Origin: Citrobacter rodentium NBRC 105723 = DSM 16636
GTDB taxonomy: Bacteria > Pseudomonadota > Gammaproteobacteria > Enterobacterales > Enterobacteriaceae
Length of the DNA stretch: 64,000 nt
Assembly: GCF_021278985.1 (NCBI RefSeq)
Contig: NZ_CP082833.1
Coordinates: 3,782,001-3,846,000, forward strand
Direction of reading: 5' to 3'
Every line of letters starts with the position of its first letter. Position 1 is the first letter of the stretch. Positions 34,741 through 42,785 of this stretch are shown here, piece by piece. Under the pieces are notes generated by a model. That model saw only the letters and a list, made by a program, of their open reading frames with translations. It had not been told where the DNA came from and did no database searches. Position numbers and translations under genes: made by a program.

Positions 34741-35430
34741 ATGATTGACAAGAGTGTGCCTTCGCTGGAGGAAGCCATCGCCGGGATTCCGGATGGCGCC
34801 ACCATCATGATTGGGGGATTTGGTACGGCGGGGCAGCCCACCTGGCTGATAGAGGCGCTGATTGCGCAGGACGCCCGCGATCTCACCATCATCAATAACA
34901 ATGCGGGCAACGGCGAAGTCGGCCTCGCGGCGCTGCTGAAGGCGAAACGCGTGCGCAAAATGATCTGCTCGTTTCCGCGTCAGGTCGATTCACAGATTTT
35001 TGATGATCTGTACCGGCGCGGCGAAGTGGAGCTGGAGCTGGTGCCGCAGGGCAATCTGGCGGCGCGTATCCAAGCGGCAGGGGCCGGGCTGGGCGCGATC
35101 TACACCCCTACGGGCTTTGGAACGCCGCTGGCGGAAGGCAAAGAAACCCGCTGCATTGACGGGAAGCATTATGTGCTTGAATACCCCATCAAAGCGGATT
35201 TTGCCCTGATTAAAGCCCATCTTGCGGATCGCTGGGGTAACCTGGTGTACCGCAAGGCCGCGCGTAATTTCGGACCGATTATGGCCACCGCCGCAGCGAC
35301 CACCGTTGTGGAAGTGAACCGGCTGGTCCCGCTGGGAGAGCTTGATCCTGAACACATCGTTACGCCAGGGATTTTCGTGCAACGCGTCTTTTCGCTGGAA
35401 AACGTGGCGGACGCCGCGCTGAGCGCCTGA
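34741..35430 (+). CDS. pcaI: 3-oxoadipate CoA-transferase subunit A (PcaI)
   Basis: 229 residues from the ATG at 34741, preceded by AAGGAGCGAGCAG. The CoA-transferase family I motif GGFGTAGQP (about 26-34) and the later GIYTPTGFGTPLAEGK-type stretch are present. With PcaJ it transfers CoA from succinyl-CoA to 3-oxoadipate in the beta-ketoadipate pathway. The longer reading from 34621 runs through the operators and is rejected. pcaJ follows after 10 bases. Confidence 0.95.
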   Translation: MIDKSVPSLEEAIAGIPDGATIMIGGFGTAGQPTWLIEALIAQDARDLTIINNNAGNGEVGLAALLKAKRVRKMICSFPRQVDSQIFDDLYRRGEVELELVPQGNLAARIQAAGAGLGAIYTPTGFGTPLAEGKETRCIDGKHYVLEYPIKADFALIKAHLADRWGNLVYRKAARNFGPIMATAAATTVVEVNRLVPLGELDPEHIVTPGIFVQRVFSLENVADAALSA

Positions 35431-35440
35431 GGAGAAAATA

Positions 35441-36097
35441 ATGAAGAAACTGACCCGAGATGAAATGGCCAGACGCGTCGCGCAGGATATTCCCGAAGGC
35501 GCGTACGTGAACCTCGGTATCGGCTTACCGACCCGTATCGCCAACTACCTGCCGGCGGAAAAAGAGATCTTCCTGCACAGCGAAAACGGTCTGCTGGGCA
35601 TGGGGCTGAAACCGGCGGAGGGAGCTGAAGATCCGGAGCTTATTAACGCCGGGAAAGAGTATGTGACCCTGCTAAAAGGCGGTTGCTATTTTCACCACGG
35701 CGACTCGTTCGCCATGATGCGCGGCGGCCACCTGGATATCTGCGTGCTGGGGGCGTATCAGGTTTCAGCCACCGGCGATCTGGCGAACTGGAGCACCGGC
35801 GCGCCGGACGCGATACCCGCCGTCGGCGGCGCAATGGACCTGGCGATAGGCGCGCGCCAGGTGTTTGTCATGATGGATTACCTGACCCGCGACGGTGAAT
35901 GCAAGCTGGTCGGGCAGTGCAGCTATCCGTTAACCGGCATTGGCTGCGTGAGCCGTATCTATACCGATCTGGCCGTTATTGATATCACCGAAAAAGGGCC
36001 GGTGGTGCGGGAGATCTTCAACGGCATCTCTTTTGAGGAGCTGCAACGGCTGACGCCGGTCACGCTGCGGTTTGAACAACTGGCGCAAAGCGCGTAA
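35441..36097 (+). CDS. pcaJ: 3-oxoadipate CoA-transferase subunit B (PcaJ)
   Basis: 218 residues with the catalytic Glu in the SENGLLGMG motif (about 48-56). It also has the GGCYFHHGDSFAMMRGGHLDICVLGAYQV stretch of CoA-transferase beta subunits. It is the partner of PcaI. GGAGAAAATA precedes the ATG. pcaF starts 9 bases after the stop. Confidence 0.96.
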   Translation: MKKLTRDEMARRVAQDIPEGAYVNLGIGLPTRIANYLPAEKEIFLHSENGLLGMGLKPAEGAEDPELINAGKEYVTLLKGGCYFHHGDSFAMMRGGHLDICVLGAYQVSATGDLANWSTGAPDAIPAVGGAMDLAIGARQVFVMMDYLTRDGECKLVGQCSYPLTGIGCVSRIYTDLAVIDITEKGPVVREIFNGISFEELQRLTPVTLRFEQLAQSA

Positions 36098-36106
36098 GGA
36101 ACTATG

Positions 36107-37309
36107 ATGAATCAGGCATTTATCTGTGATGCAGTGCGCACTCCGTTTGGTCGTTTTGGCGGCATGCTGGCAGGCGTCAGGGCTGACGATCTGGCCGCCA
36201 TTCCCTTAAAAGCCCTGCTTGAGCGCCATCCCGGATTAGACCCGGCGGCAATAGACGATGTGATCTACGGCTGCGCCAATCAGGCGGGAGAAGATAACCG
36301 CAACGTTGCGCGCATGGCGCTGCTGCTGGCGGGTTTGCCGCAAAGCGTGCCGGGCAGTACGGTAAACCGCCTTTGCGGTTCCAGTCTGGATGCGATAGGT
36401 ATCGCCGCGCGGGCGATCAAAAGCGGTGAAACGCAGCTGATGATTGCAGGCGGCGTGGAGAGCATGTCGCGCGCGCCGTTTGTGATGGGCAAGGCGGAAA
36501 GTGCATACAGCCGCAGCATGAAAATGGAAGATACCACCATTGGCTGGCGCTTTATTAATGCGCAGATGAAAGCGCGTTACGGCGTTGACTCGATGCCGGA
36601 AACGGCGGAAAACGTCGCTAATGAATTTGCCATCAGCCGCGCCGATCAGGATGCTTTCGCGTTACGCAGCCAACAGCGCACAGCTGCCGCTCAGGAGCAG
36701 GGGCTGTTTAGTCAGGAATTGATTTCGGTGACGGTGTCACAACGGAAGGGCGAGCCGCGGGTGCTGTTAACAGACGAACACCCACGGGCGACTTCAGCCG
36801 AAGCTTTGGCGGCGCTGAAGGGCGTGGTACGTCCGGACGGTACGGTGACGGCGGGGAATGCTTCAGGGGTCAATGATGGCGCCTGCGCGCTGCTGATTGC
36901 CAGCGAAGGGGCGATGGCGCAGCAAGATTTACAGCCGCTGGCGCGGATTGTCGGCGTGGCGACGGCAGGCGTAGCGCCGCGTATTATGGGCTTTGGTCCG
37001 GCGCCGGCGGTGCGTAAGGTGCTGGCGCAGACGGGGCTGTCCCTTGCGCAGATGGATGTGATTGAGCTTAATGAGGCGTTTGCCGCCCAGGCGCTGGCGG
37101 TGATGCGCGATTTAGGGTTACCCGACGATGCGGCGCAGGTGAATCCAAACGGCGGGGCGATTGCGCTGGGGCATCCGCTGGGCGCTTCCGGCGGACGTCT
37201 GGCAATGGCGGCGGCGTATCAGCTTCAGCGTACCGGCGGGCGCTATGGACTCTGTACCATGTGTATCGGCGTCGGCCAGGGGATCGCGCTGATTATAGAA
37301 CGAGTGTAA
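36107..37309 (+). CDS. pcaF: Beta-ketoadipyl-CoA thiolase (PcaF)
   Basis: 400 residues. It is a thiolase with the acyl-accepting Cys in TVNRLCGSSLDA (about C90), the His of GGAIALGHPLGASGGR, and the second catalytic Cys in GLCTMCIGVGQG. It cleaves 3-oxoadipyl-CoA to acetyl-CoA and succinyl-CoA, the last step of the pathway. Two adjacent ATGs exist (36104 and 36107); the second has the better spacing from AAGGA and the family length. Confidence 0.96.
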   Translation: MNQAFICDAVRTPFGRFGGMLAGVRADDLAAIPLKALLERHPGLDPAAIDDVIYGCANQAGEDNRNVARMALLLAGLPQSVPGSTVNRLCGSSLDAIGIAARAIKSGETQLMIAGGVESMSRAPFVMGKAESAYSRSMKMEDTTIGWRFINAQMKARYGVDSMPETAENVANEFAISRADQDAFALRSQQRTAAAQEQGLFSQELISVTVSQRKGEPRVLLTDEHPRATSAEALAALKGVVRPDGTVTAGNASGVNDGACALLIASEGAMAQQDLQPLARIVGVATAGVAPRIMGFGPAPAVRKVLAQTGLSLAQMDVIELNEAFAAQALAVMRDLGLPDDAAQVNPNGGAIALGHPLGASGGRLAMAAAYQLQRTGGRYGLCTMCIGVGQGIALIIERV

Positions 37310-37318
37310 GGAGCAGGA

Positions 37319-38683
37319 ATGAGTTTGCTAACCCCGTTGATGCGCGGAACGGCGTTGACGGCAGAATTTTCAGACTACCAGCGGCTGCAGGGAATGCTTG
37401 ATTTTGAGGCCGCACTGGCCCGTGCGCAGGCTGCCTGCGGCGTAATTCCCGCTTCCGCCGTTGCGCCAATTTCCCGCGCCTGTCGCGCCGGGCGTTTTGA
37501 TATGGTCGCGTTAGCGGAGTCGGCGCAGGCGGCGGGCAATCTGGCGATCCCTATGGTCAGGCAGTTAACCGCGTTGGTCAGGGCGGAAGATCCCGCTGCC
37601 GCGGGTTACGTACACTGGGGAGCGACCAGTCAGGATGCCATTGATACCGGGCTGGTGCTGCAACTGCGCGCCGCGCTCAGCGACACGCAGACGCAGTTAA
37701 GGCTGGTGATTGACAGTTTTGCCCGTCAGGCATTGCGCTATCAGCATACGGTAATGCCGGGGCGCACATGGATGCAGCAGGCGCTGCCGGTCACCTGGGG
37801 ACTAAAGCTGGCCGGTACGCTTGATGCCCTGCTGCGCTGGGAATCGCGGTTAGAGCAATTGCTGCCGCGGTCGCTGGTGCTGCAGTTTGGCGGCGCGGCG
37901 GGTACGCTGGCCTCGCTGAAACAGGATGCCCTGCCGGTCGCGGAGCGGCTGGCGCAGGAGCTGGATCTGACGCTACCGGATACGCCCTGGCATACCCAGC
38001 GCGATCGGCTGCTGGAGGTCGGCGCCTGGTATGCCGGTGTCGGCGCGACGTTGGGCAAATTCGCTCAGGACTTCGCGTTGCTGATGCAAACCGAGGTGGC
38101 GGAGGTCAGCGAGCCCGTTGCGGCGGGCCGGGGCGGATCGTCGACGATGCCGCACAAACGTAATCCGGTCAGTTGCGCCGCGATCCTCACCGCCATGCAG
38201 CGGACGCCGGGACTGATGGCGACGCTGTATAACTGCCAGTTACAGCAGCACGAGCGCGCGCTGGGCGGCTGGCAGGCGGAATGGGAGGTTCTGCCGGAAA
38301 TTATGATGCTGGTTGGTCATGTGATGCAGGAGACGCAGCGGCTGGTGCAGGATATGCAGGTTTTTGCGCAAAAGATGCGCGAAAATCTGGCGATCACCAA
38401 TGGTCTGCTGATGGCGGAATCCGTCACCCTGGCGCTGGCGACGTTTACCGGCAAACAGCAGGCGCATCATCTGATCGAAAACCTCTGTCATCAGGCGGCG
38501 ACAAGCCAGCGCTCACTCTTATCGCTCCTGTTGCAGGAGCCGCAGGTAACGGCGCATTTTGATGAATCACAACTGACTTCGCTGCTCGATCCGGCCGGGG
38601 CGATCGGCAGTGCGGAACACTTTATTCAGCGTGTGCTGACACGCTATAAGGCGCGACAATATGCAACTGAATTATCAGATTGA
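37319..38683 (+). CDS. pcaB: 3-carboxy-cis,cis-muconate cycloisomerase (PcaB)
   Basis: 454 residues of the aspartase/fumarase superfamily. The signature GSSTMPHKRNPVSC (about residues 280-293) and the early HWGATSQDAIDTG motif are clear. It lactonises carboxymuconate formed from protocatechuate ring cleavage. GGAGCAGGA precedes the ATG. Its 3' end overlaps the pcaD start by 23 bases. The bacterial type is unrelated to fungal carboxymuconate cyclase. Confidence 0.95.
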   Translation: MSLLTPLMRGTALTAEFSDYQRLQGMLDFEAALARAQAACGVIPASAVAPISRACRAGRFDMVALAESAQAAGNLAIPMVRQLTALVRAEDPAAAGYVHWGATSQDAIDTGLVLQLRAALSDTQTQLRLVIDSFARQALRYQHTVMPGRTWMQQALPVTWGLKLAGTLDALLRWESRLEQLLPRSLVLQFGGAAGTLASLKQDALPVAERLAQELDLTLPDTPWHTQRDRLLEVGAWYAGVGATLGKFAQDFALLMQTEVAEVSEPVAAGRGGSSTMPHKRNPVSCAAILTAMQRTPGLMATLYNCQLQQHERALGGWQAEWEVLPEIMMLVGHVMQETQRLVQDMQVFAQKMRENLAITNGLLMAESVTLALATFTGKQQAHHLIENLCHQAATSQRSLLSLLLQEPQVTAHFDESQLTSLLDPAGAIGSAEHFIQRVLTRYKARQYATELSD

Positions 38684-39425
38684 AGGGCCGGACAATGCGC
38701 AGGTTGTGGTGTTGTCCGGTTCGTTAGGGACGACGCTGGCGATGTGGGAGCCGCAGATGGCTTCCCTGACGGCCCGCTACCGCGTGCTTCGCTATGACAC
38801 TCACGGGCATGGCGTCACGCGTAAAAGCGGCCAGGTCGATCTCGCGCAGCTGGGACGGGATGTGATTGCGCTGCTGGACCATCTTGATATTGCGGCGGCG
38901 CATTTTTGCGGGATCTCAATGGGCGGGCTTACTGGCCTGTGGCTGGCCTGTCATCATCCTCAGCGTATGCTGAGCGTGGCGGTGATAAACAGCGCCGCGC
39001 GTATTGGCGATGAAGCTGGCTGGCGCGCCCGCGCGCAAACTGTGCGCGCAGAAGGGATGCGCGCCATTGCCGCCAGCGCGCCTGAACGCTGGTTTAGCCC
39101 GGCATTTCGTCGATCTTCGCCGGAGACGGTGGCCGCGCTGTGTCAGCAACTGGCTGAAACGTCCGCGGAAGGCTATGCCGCCTGCTGTGATGCGTTAGCA
39201 ACCGCCGATCTGCGCGCTGAGATCGCCAGCATCCGGCTGCCGGTATTGCTGATTGCCGGCAAAGAGGATCCGGTCACCACCGTTGCCGATGCGCAGTTTA
39301 TGCATCAGCGCATTGCCGGGTCGTCAATGCTTACCGTAAACGCATCGCATTTATCCACTATTGAAGCGCCGGAGGCGGTAAACGCGGCGTTATTATCATT
39401 TCTGGGAGAACAGCATGCAGGATGA
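38661..39425 (+). CDS. pcaD: 3-oxoadipate enol-lactonase (PcaD)
   Basis: 254-residue alpha/beta hydrolase. The nucleophile elbow GISMGGLTG carries the Ser (about S93), the acid is in IAGKEDPVT and the His in NASHLSTIE. It opens beta-ketoadipate enol-lactone to 3-oxoadipate. It begins inside pcaB and runs into pcaC by 11 bases, so pcaB, pcaD and pcaC are translationally coupled. In many bacteria pcaD and pcaC are fused; here they are separate. Confidence 0.95.
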   Translation: MQLNYQIEGPDNAQVVVLSGSLGTTLAMWEPQMASLTARYRVLRYDTHGHGVTRKSGQVDLAQLGRDVIALLDHLDIAAAHFCGISMGGLTGLWLACHHPQRMLSVAVINSAARIGDEAGWRARAQTVRAEGMRAIAASAPERWFSPAFRRSSPETVAALCQQLAETSAEGYAACCDALATADLRAEIASIRLPVLLIAGKEDPVTTVADAQFMHQRIAGSSMLTVNASHLSTIEAPEAVNAALLSFLGEQHAG

Positions 39426-39804
39426 ACAACGTTATGAGCAGGGAATGATGGTACGGCGCAGCGTGCTGGGCGATGCGCATGTCGATCGCACGGTACAGAA
39501 TCTGACGCCGCTCAATACCGATTTTCAGGATTTCATTACCCGCTATGCCTGGGGCGATATCTGGAGCCGTCCCGGTCTGGGCAGGCATACGCGCAGTATG
39601 ATCACCATCGCGATGCTGATTGCCCTGAACCGGGAAGCGGAGCTGAAAATGCATCTCAATGCGGCGTTCAACAACGGCGTAACGCGCGAGGAGCTGAAGG
39701 AACTGATTATGCACTCCGCGCTGTACTGCGGTTTGCCCGCAGCGAATGCGACGCTGCATCTGGCGCAACAGGTCTTTGACGAGCGCGACGCTGAAGGCAG
39801 GTAG
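39415..39804 (+). CDS. pcaC: 4-carboxymuconolactone decarboxylase (PcaC)
   Basis: 129-residue AhpD-like fold protein. The typical family strings RRSVLGDAHVDR, FITRYAWGDIWSRPGL and LKMHLNAAFNNGVTREELKELIMHSALYCGLPAAN are visible. It decarboxylates gamma-carboxymuconolactone to the enol-lactone used by PcaD. It is the last gene of the pca operon; dgcM follows on the other strand 47 bases later. Confidence 0.95.
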   Translation: MQDEQRYEQGMMVRRSVLGDAHVDRTVQNLTPLNTDFQDFITRYAWGDIWSRPGLGRHTRSMITIAMLIALNREAELKMHLNAAFNNGVTREELKELIMHSALYCGLPAANATLHLAQQVFDERDAEGR

Positions 39805-39851
39805 CCCGACAGCCACCGGCGACGCGACGTGTCGCCGGAAATGGCTCGTAT

Positions 39852-41057
39852 TCAGGCCGCCAGAACCCGGTTGCGGCCTTCCTGTTTGGCCCGACACAAC
39901 GCGGCCTCCACGCGTCTGAACAGTTCATCGACGCTTTCTTCAGGCTCATGTCGGGCGACGCCAATGCTTACCGTAAAACGCGGCAGGCCGGGGAGAGTGA
40001 GTCTGGACACCGATACGCGAATGGCTTCCGCAAGCTGAAGCGCTGCCTCCAGCGAGGTGTGCGGCAAAAGCAGAATAAACTCCTCGCCGCCCCAGCGAAA
40101 AACATGGTCGCCTTGTCGCGCGTGCGTTTCAAGATTGCGCGCCAGCGCGCAGAGCACTTCATCGCCGGTTAAATGACCGTACATATCGTTAATGCTCCTG
40201 AAGCGGTCGGTATCGATCAGCAGCAGGCTATAATCATGCGTCTCGATCAGCTGATAAAACTGTCGTCGGTTGAGCAGGCCGGTGAGCGCATCGCGCGCAG
40301 CCGCCTGCGCAAGCGCCTGTTCCAGACGTTTTTGCTCGGTGATGTCATGAATGATGCACAACATGAGCCGATCGCCGTAGATTTCGATGGGGCCCGTATA
40401 GGTCTGTACGTGACGGGCAGAGCCGTCGGCCATTCGGTGGACAAAATATAAGGGCTTATGGCCGCCCGGCAGCCGGGCAATTTCATGCATAACGGGTAAT
40501 ATCTGCCGGCCCAGCATATTTATTTGCCACGTATGTTTCTGACACATCGCCTCCAGGCTATAGCCATAGAAGCTGAGCGCCGCCAGATTCGCATCCACAA
40601 TCAGTCCATCGCGCGCGGGGTCGATCAGCAGCATCGGCGCAGAGTTGGTGAGGAAAAAGCGTGCATAGAAACCCTGCTTTTTTCGCTGATAGGCGGCAGA
40701 ACGGCTTGCTTTCAGCCTCTGCGCCGCCGGTGTGTCAAATCCTTCGAAAAGTATCACGTCCCCCGCTTCGGGCAACTGTTGCAGCGACAGTCGGCAGGTA
40801 AGCGCGCTGTGGGCGTTGAGGCGCGTCACCGTCAGTATCTCCACAATATCCTGACGACTGCGTAAATCCTCAATGTAATCAGGTAACTGCCGTTGCGCAT
40901 GGGTAGAGAAGATCCCTTCGCGTAACTGACTGAAGGTATTTTCCTGCATTAGCTCTCTGGCAACGGCGTTGGCAAAAATCATTTCCCCGCTTTGCGGAGA
41001 AACGATCCAGACAGGAACAGACAGCAAGTCCAGAGCGTTAAGGTTGTGTGCAATCAT
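39852..41057 (-). CDS. dgcM: Diguanylate cyclase DgcM
   Basis: 401 residues from the second of two adjacent ATGs (41057), which matches the E. coli start MI(T/A)HN. Two PAS-like segments (about 1-60 and 130-245) precede a GGDEF domain whose active-site loop is RWGGEEFILLL. It makes c-di-GMP and in E. coli acts with MlrA to drive csgD and curli expression. The inhibitory RxxD site (five residues ahead of GGEEF) is not present. A longer Met at 41153 is unlikely. In E. coli it also stands beside zntB. Confidence 0.94.
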   Translation of the reverse strand: MIAHNLNALDLLSVPVWIVSPQSGEMIFANAVARELMQENTFSQLREGIFSTHAQRQLPDYIEDLRSRQDIVEILTVTRLNAHSALTCRLSLQQLPEAGDVILFEGFDTPAAQRLKASRSAAYQRKKQGFYARFFLTNSAPMLLIDPARDGLIVDANLAALSFYGYSLEAMCQKHTWQINMLGRQILPVMHEIARLPGGHKPLYFVHRMADGSARHVQTYTGPIEIYGDRLMLCIIHDITEQKRLEQALAQAAARDALTGLLNRRQFYQLIETHDYSLLLIDTDRFRSINDMYGHLTGDEVLCALARNLETHARQGDHVFRWGGEEFILLLPHTSLEAALQLAEAIRVSVSRLTLPGLPRFTVSIGVARHEPEESVDELFRRVEAALCRAKQEGRNRVLAA

Positions 41058-41310
41058 CATTAATCCTGTTTTTATTCGATAACTTGCGTTCATGCGCGTA
41101 AAAGAGCAAAGCAGGATGGCTGGTGGTTGCGGCAATAAGCCTGAAACGCGCAAAATTTAACTCTAGCAGGGATTCAGCTGGCCGCCCGCTCGTAACGTGA
41201 TTATTCGCCGGCTTTTTATGAGCATTATCAGCGTAATGGGACAATAAGCAGTTGCTTAAGCCGGATCGGCGGCTAGACTAACCACAAAAGCGCGAGGTAC
41301 GGGAGACGAA

Positions 41311-42294
41311 ATGGAAGCCATAAAAGGGTCGGAAGTCAGTGTGCCGGATGCGGTGTTCGCCTGGTTGCTGGATGGCAAAGGCGGCGTCAGGCCGCTCGAA
41401 GATGACGATGTAATCGACAAAGCGCATCCGTGCTGGCTGCATTTGAATTATACCCACCCGGACAGCGCGCAATGGCTGGCGACGACGCCGCTGCTGCCGA
41501 ATAACGTGCGGGACGCGCTGGCGGGCGAAAGCCTTCGTCCGCGCGTCAGTCGGATGGGGGAAGGGACGTTGATCACCCTGCGCTGCATCAATGGCAGTAC
41601 CGATGAGCGTCCCGATCAGCTGGTGGCGATGCGCTTGTATATGGATGAACGGCTGATTGTTTCCACCCGTCAGCGTAAAGTGCTGGCGCTTGACGATGTG
41701 GTCAGCGATCTGCAGGAGGGAACCGGCCCCGCCGACTGCGGCGGCTGGCTGGTAGATGTCTGCGATGCGCTGACCGATCACGCCAGTGAATTTATCGAAC
41801 AGCTCCATGATAAAATCATCGATCTCGAAGATAATCTGCTCGATCAGCAAATTCCGCCGCGCGGATTTCTGGCGCTGCTGCGTAAGCAGTTGATTGTGAT
41901 GCGACGTTATATGGCGCCTCAGCGGGATGTCTACGCGCGATTGTCCAGCGAGCGTCTCTCCTGGATGAGCGACGACCAGCGGCGCAGAATGCAGGATATT
42001 GCCGACCGGCTGGGGAGAGGGCTGGACGAAATCGACGCCTGCATCGCGCGTACCGGCGTAATGGCTGATGAAATTGCGCAGGTCATGCAGGAATCGCTTG
42101 CCCGGCGTACCTATACCATGTCTTTGATGGCGATGGTGTTTCTGCCCAGCACCTTCCTCACCGGGCTGTTTGGCGTCAATCTTGGCGGCATACCGGGCGG
42201 AGAATGGCGTTTTGGCTTTTCGCTATTCTGTATTCTGTTAGTGGTTCTGATTGGTGGTGTTACTTTATGGTTGCATCGTAGTAAATGGTTGTAA
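41311..42294 (+). CDS. zntB: Zinc transporter ZntB
   Basis: 327 residues, equal to E. coli. It belongs to the CorA/2-TM-GxN family: a large N-terminal cytoplasmic domain and two C-terminal helices (about 267-287 and 300-320). The pore-loop motif is GVNLGGIPGG instead of the CorA GMN, as typical for ZntB. It moves Zn2+ across the inner membrane. GGGAGACGAA precedes the ATG. The FNR-controlled fnrS lies immediately downstream. Confidence 0.97.
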   Translation: MEAIKGSEVSVPDAVFAWLLDGKGGVRPLEDDDVIDKAHPCWLHLNYTHPDSAQWLATTPLLPNNVRDALAGESLRPRVSRMGEGTLITLRCINGSTDERPDQLVAMRLYMDERLIVSTRQRKVLALDDVVSDLQEGTGPADCGGWLVDVCDALTDHASEFIEQLHDKIIDLEDNLLDQQIPPRGFLALLRKQLIVMRRYMAPQRDVYARLSSERLSWMSDDQRRRMQDIADRLGRGLDEIDACIARTGVMADEIAQVMQESLARRTYTMSLMAMVFLPSTFLTGLFGVNLGGIPGGEWRFGFSLFCILLVVLIGGVTLWLHRSKWL

Positions 42295-42340
42295 AAATGG
42301 ACCTTTTAAGACCTTTCCTCTGTTAAAAAGGGCTTTTAAA

Positions 42341-42354
42341 TTGAGCGAAGTCAA
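42341..42354 (+). promoter_or_regulatory. FNR box of the fnrS promoter
   Basis: TTGAG-CGAA-GTCAA, eight of ten consensus bases. The centre is about 42 bases upstream of the fnrS start, the class II activator position. Confidence 0.85.
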
Positions 42355-42389
42355 TAAACGTCACGCCTGTTCGCGGCAATATCACTCTC

Positions 42390-42511
42390 GCAGGTGAATG
42401 CAACGTCAAGCGATGGGCGTTGCGCTCCATATTGTCTTACTTCCTTTTTTGAATTACTGCATAGCACAATTGATTCGTACGACGCCGACTTAAATAAGTC
42501 GGCTTTTTTTT
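42390..42511 (+). ncRNA. fnrS: FnrS, FNR-activated Hfq-dependent small RNA
   Basis: The sequence from GCAGGTGAATGCAACG to the terminator is almost identical to E. coli FnrS as I remember it. The 5' single-stranded region, the CGATGGGCGTTGCGC stem-loop and the U-rich ACTTCCTTTTTTG linker are all present. A strong terminator is at the end (GCCGACTTAAATAAGTCGGC followed by eight T). It is about 122 nt. Made when oxygen is low, it represses mRNAs for aerobic functions such as sodB, maeA and cydDC. It is placed between zntB and dbpA as in E. coli. Confidence 0.97.
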
Positions 42512-42573
42512 GCCTGTCAGGTCGTATCAGCGACTACCCTGAAAGGGTAGCCATTGATATAGCGGAGGCAAAA

Positions 42574-42756
42574 ATGACCCATTCTGTTTCCCCACTTCAG
42601 CCGGACATCCGTTTTTCCGATCCCGTTCCTGTTGATCCGGTACCGGTTCCCGATCCGGTGCCTAGTCCGCAGCCAATGCCGGACCCGCCGCCGAATGAAG
42701 AACCGATTAAATTGTCGCATCAGCGGCGCAGATCTGCGAGGATACGCGCTTGCTGA
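42574..42756 (+). CDS. Short proline-rich protein between fnrS and dbpA
   Basis: 60 residues. The middle is a PVPVDPVPVPDPVPSPQPMPDPPP run, and the end is basic (HQRRRSARIRAC). The AGCGGAGGCAAAA ribosome-binding site fits the ATG at 42574 closely. An upstream extension to 42394 would run into fnrS and is not used. The function is unknown. It could ride on read-through of the fnrS terminator or use a promoter in the 42512-42573 gap. dbpA begins 29 bases after its stop. Confidence 0.6.
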   Translation: MTHSVSPLQPDIRFSDPVPVDPVPVPDPVPSPQPMPDPPPNEEPIKLSHQRRRSARIRAC

Positions 42757-42785
42757 CTGTGAGTCGTTTACCGCGAGATTAAATT

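Noticed and set aside
42394..42573. Upstream extension of the proline-rich gene
   Set aside because: It would translate through fnrS and its terminator; the ribosome-binding site supports the start at 42574.
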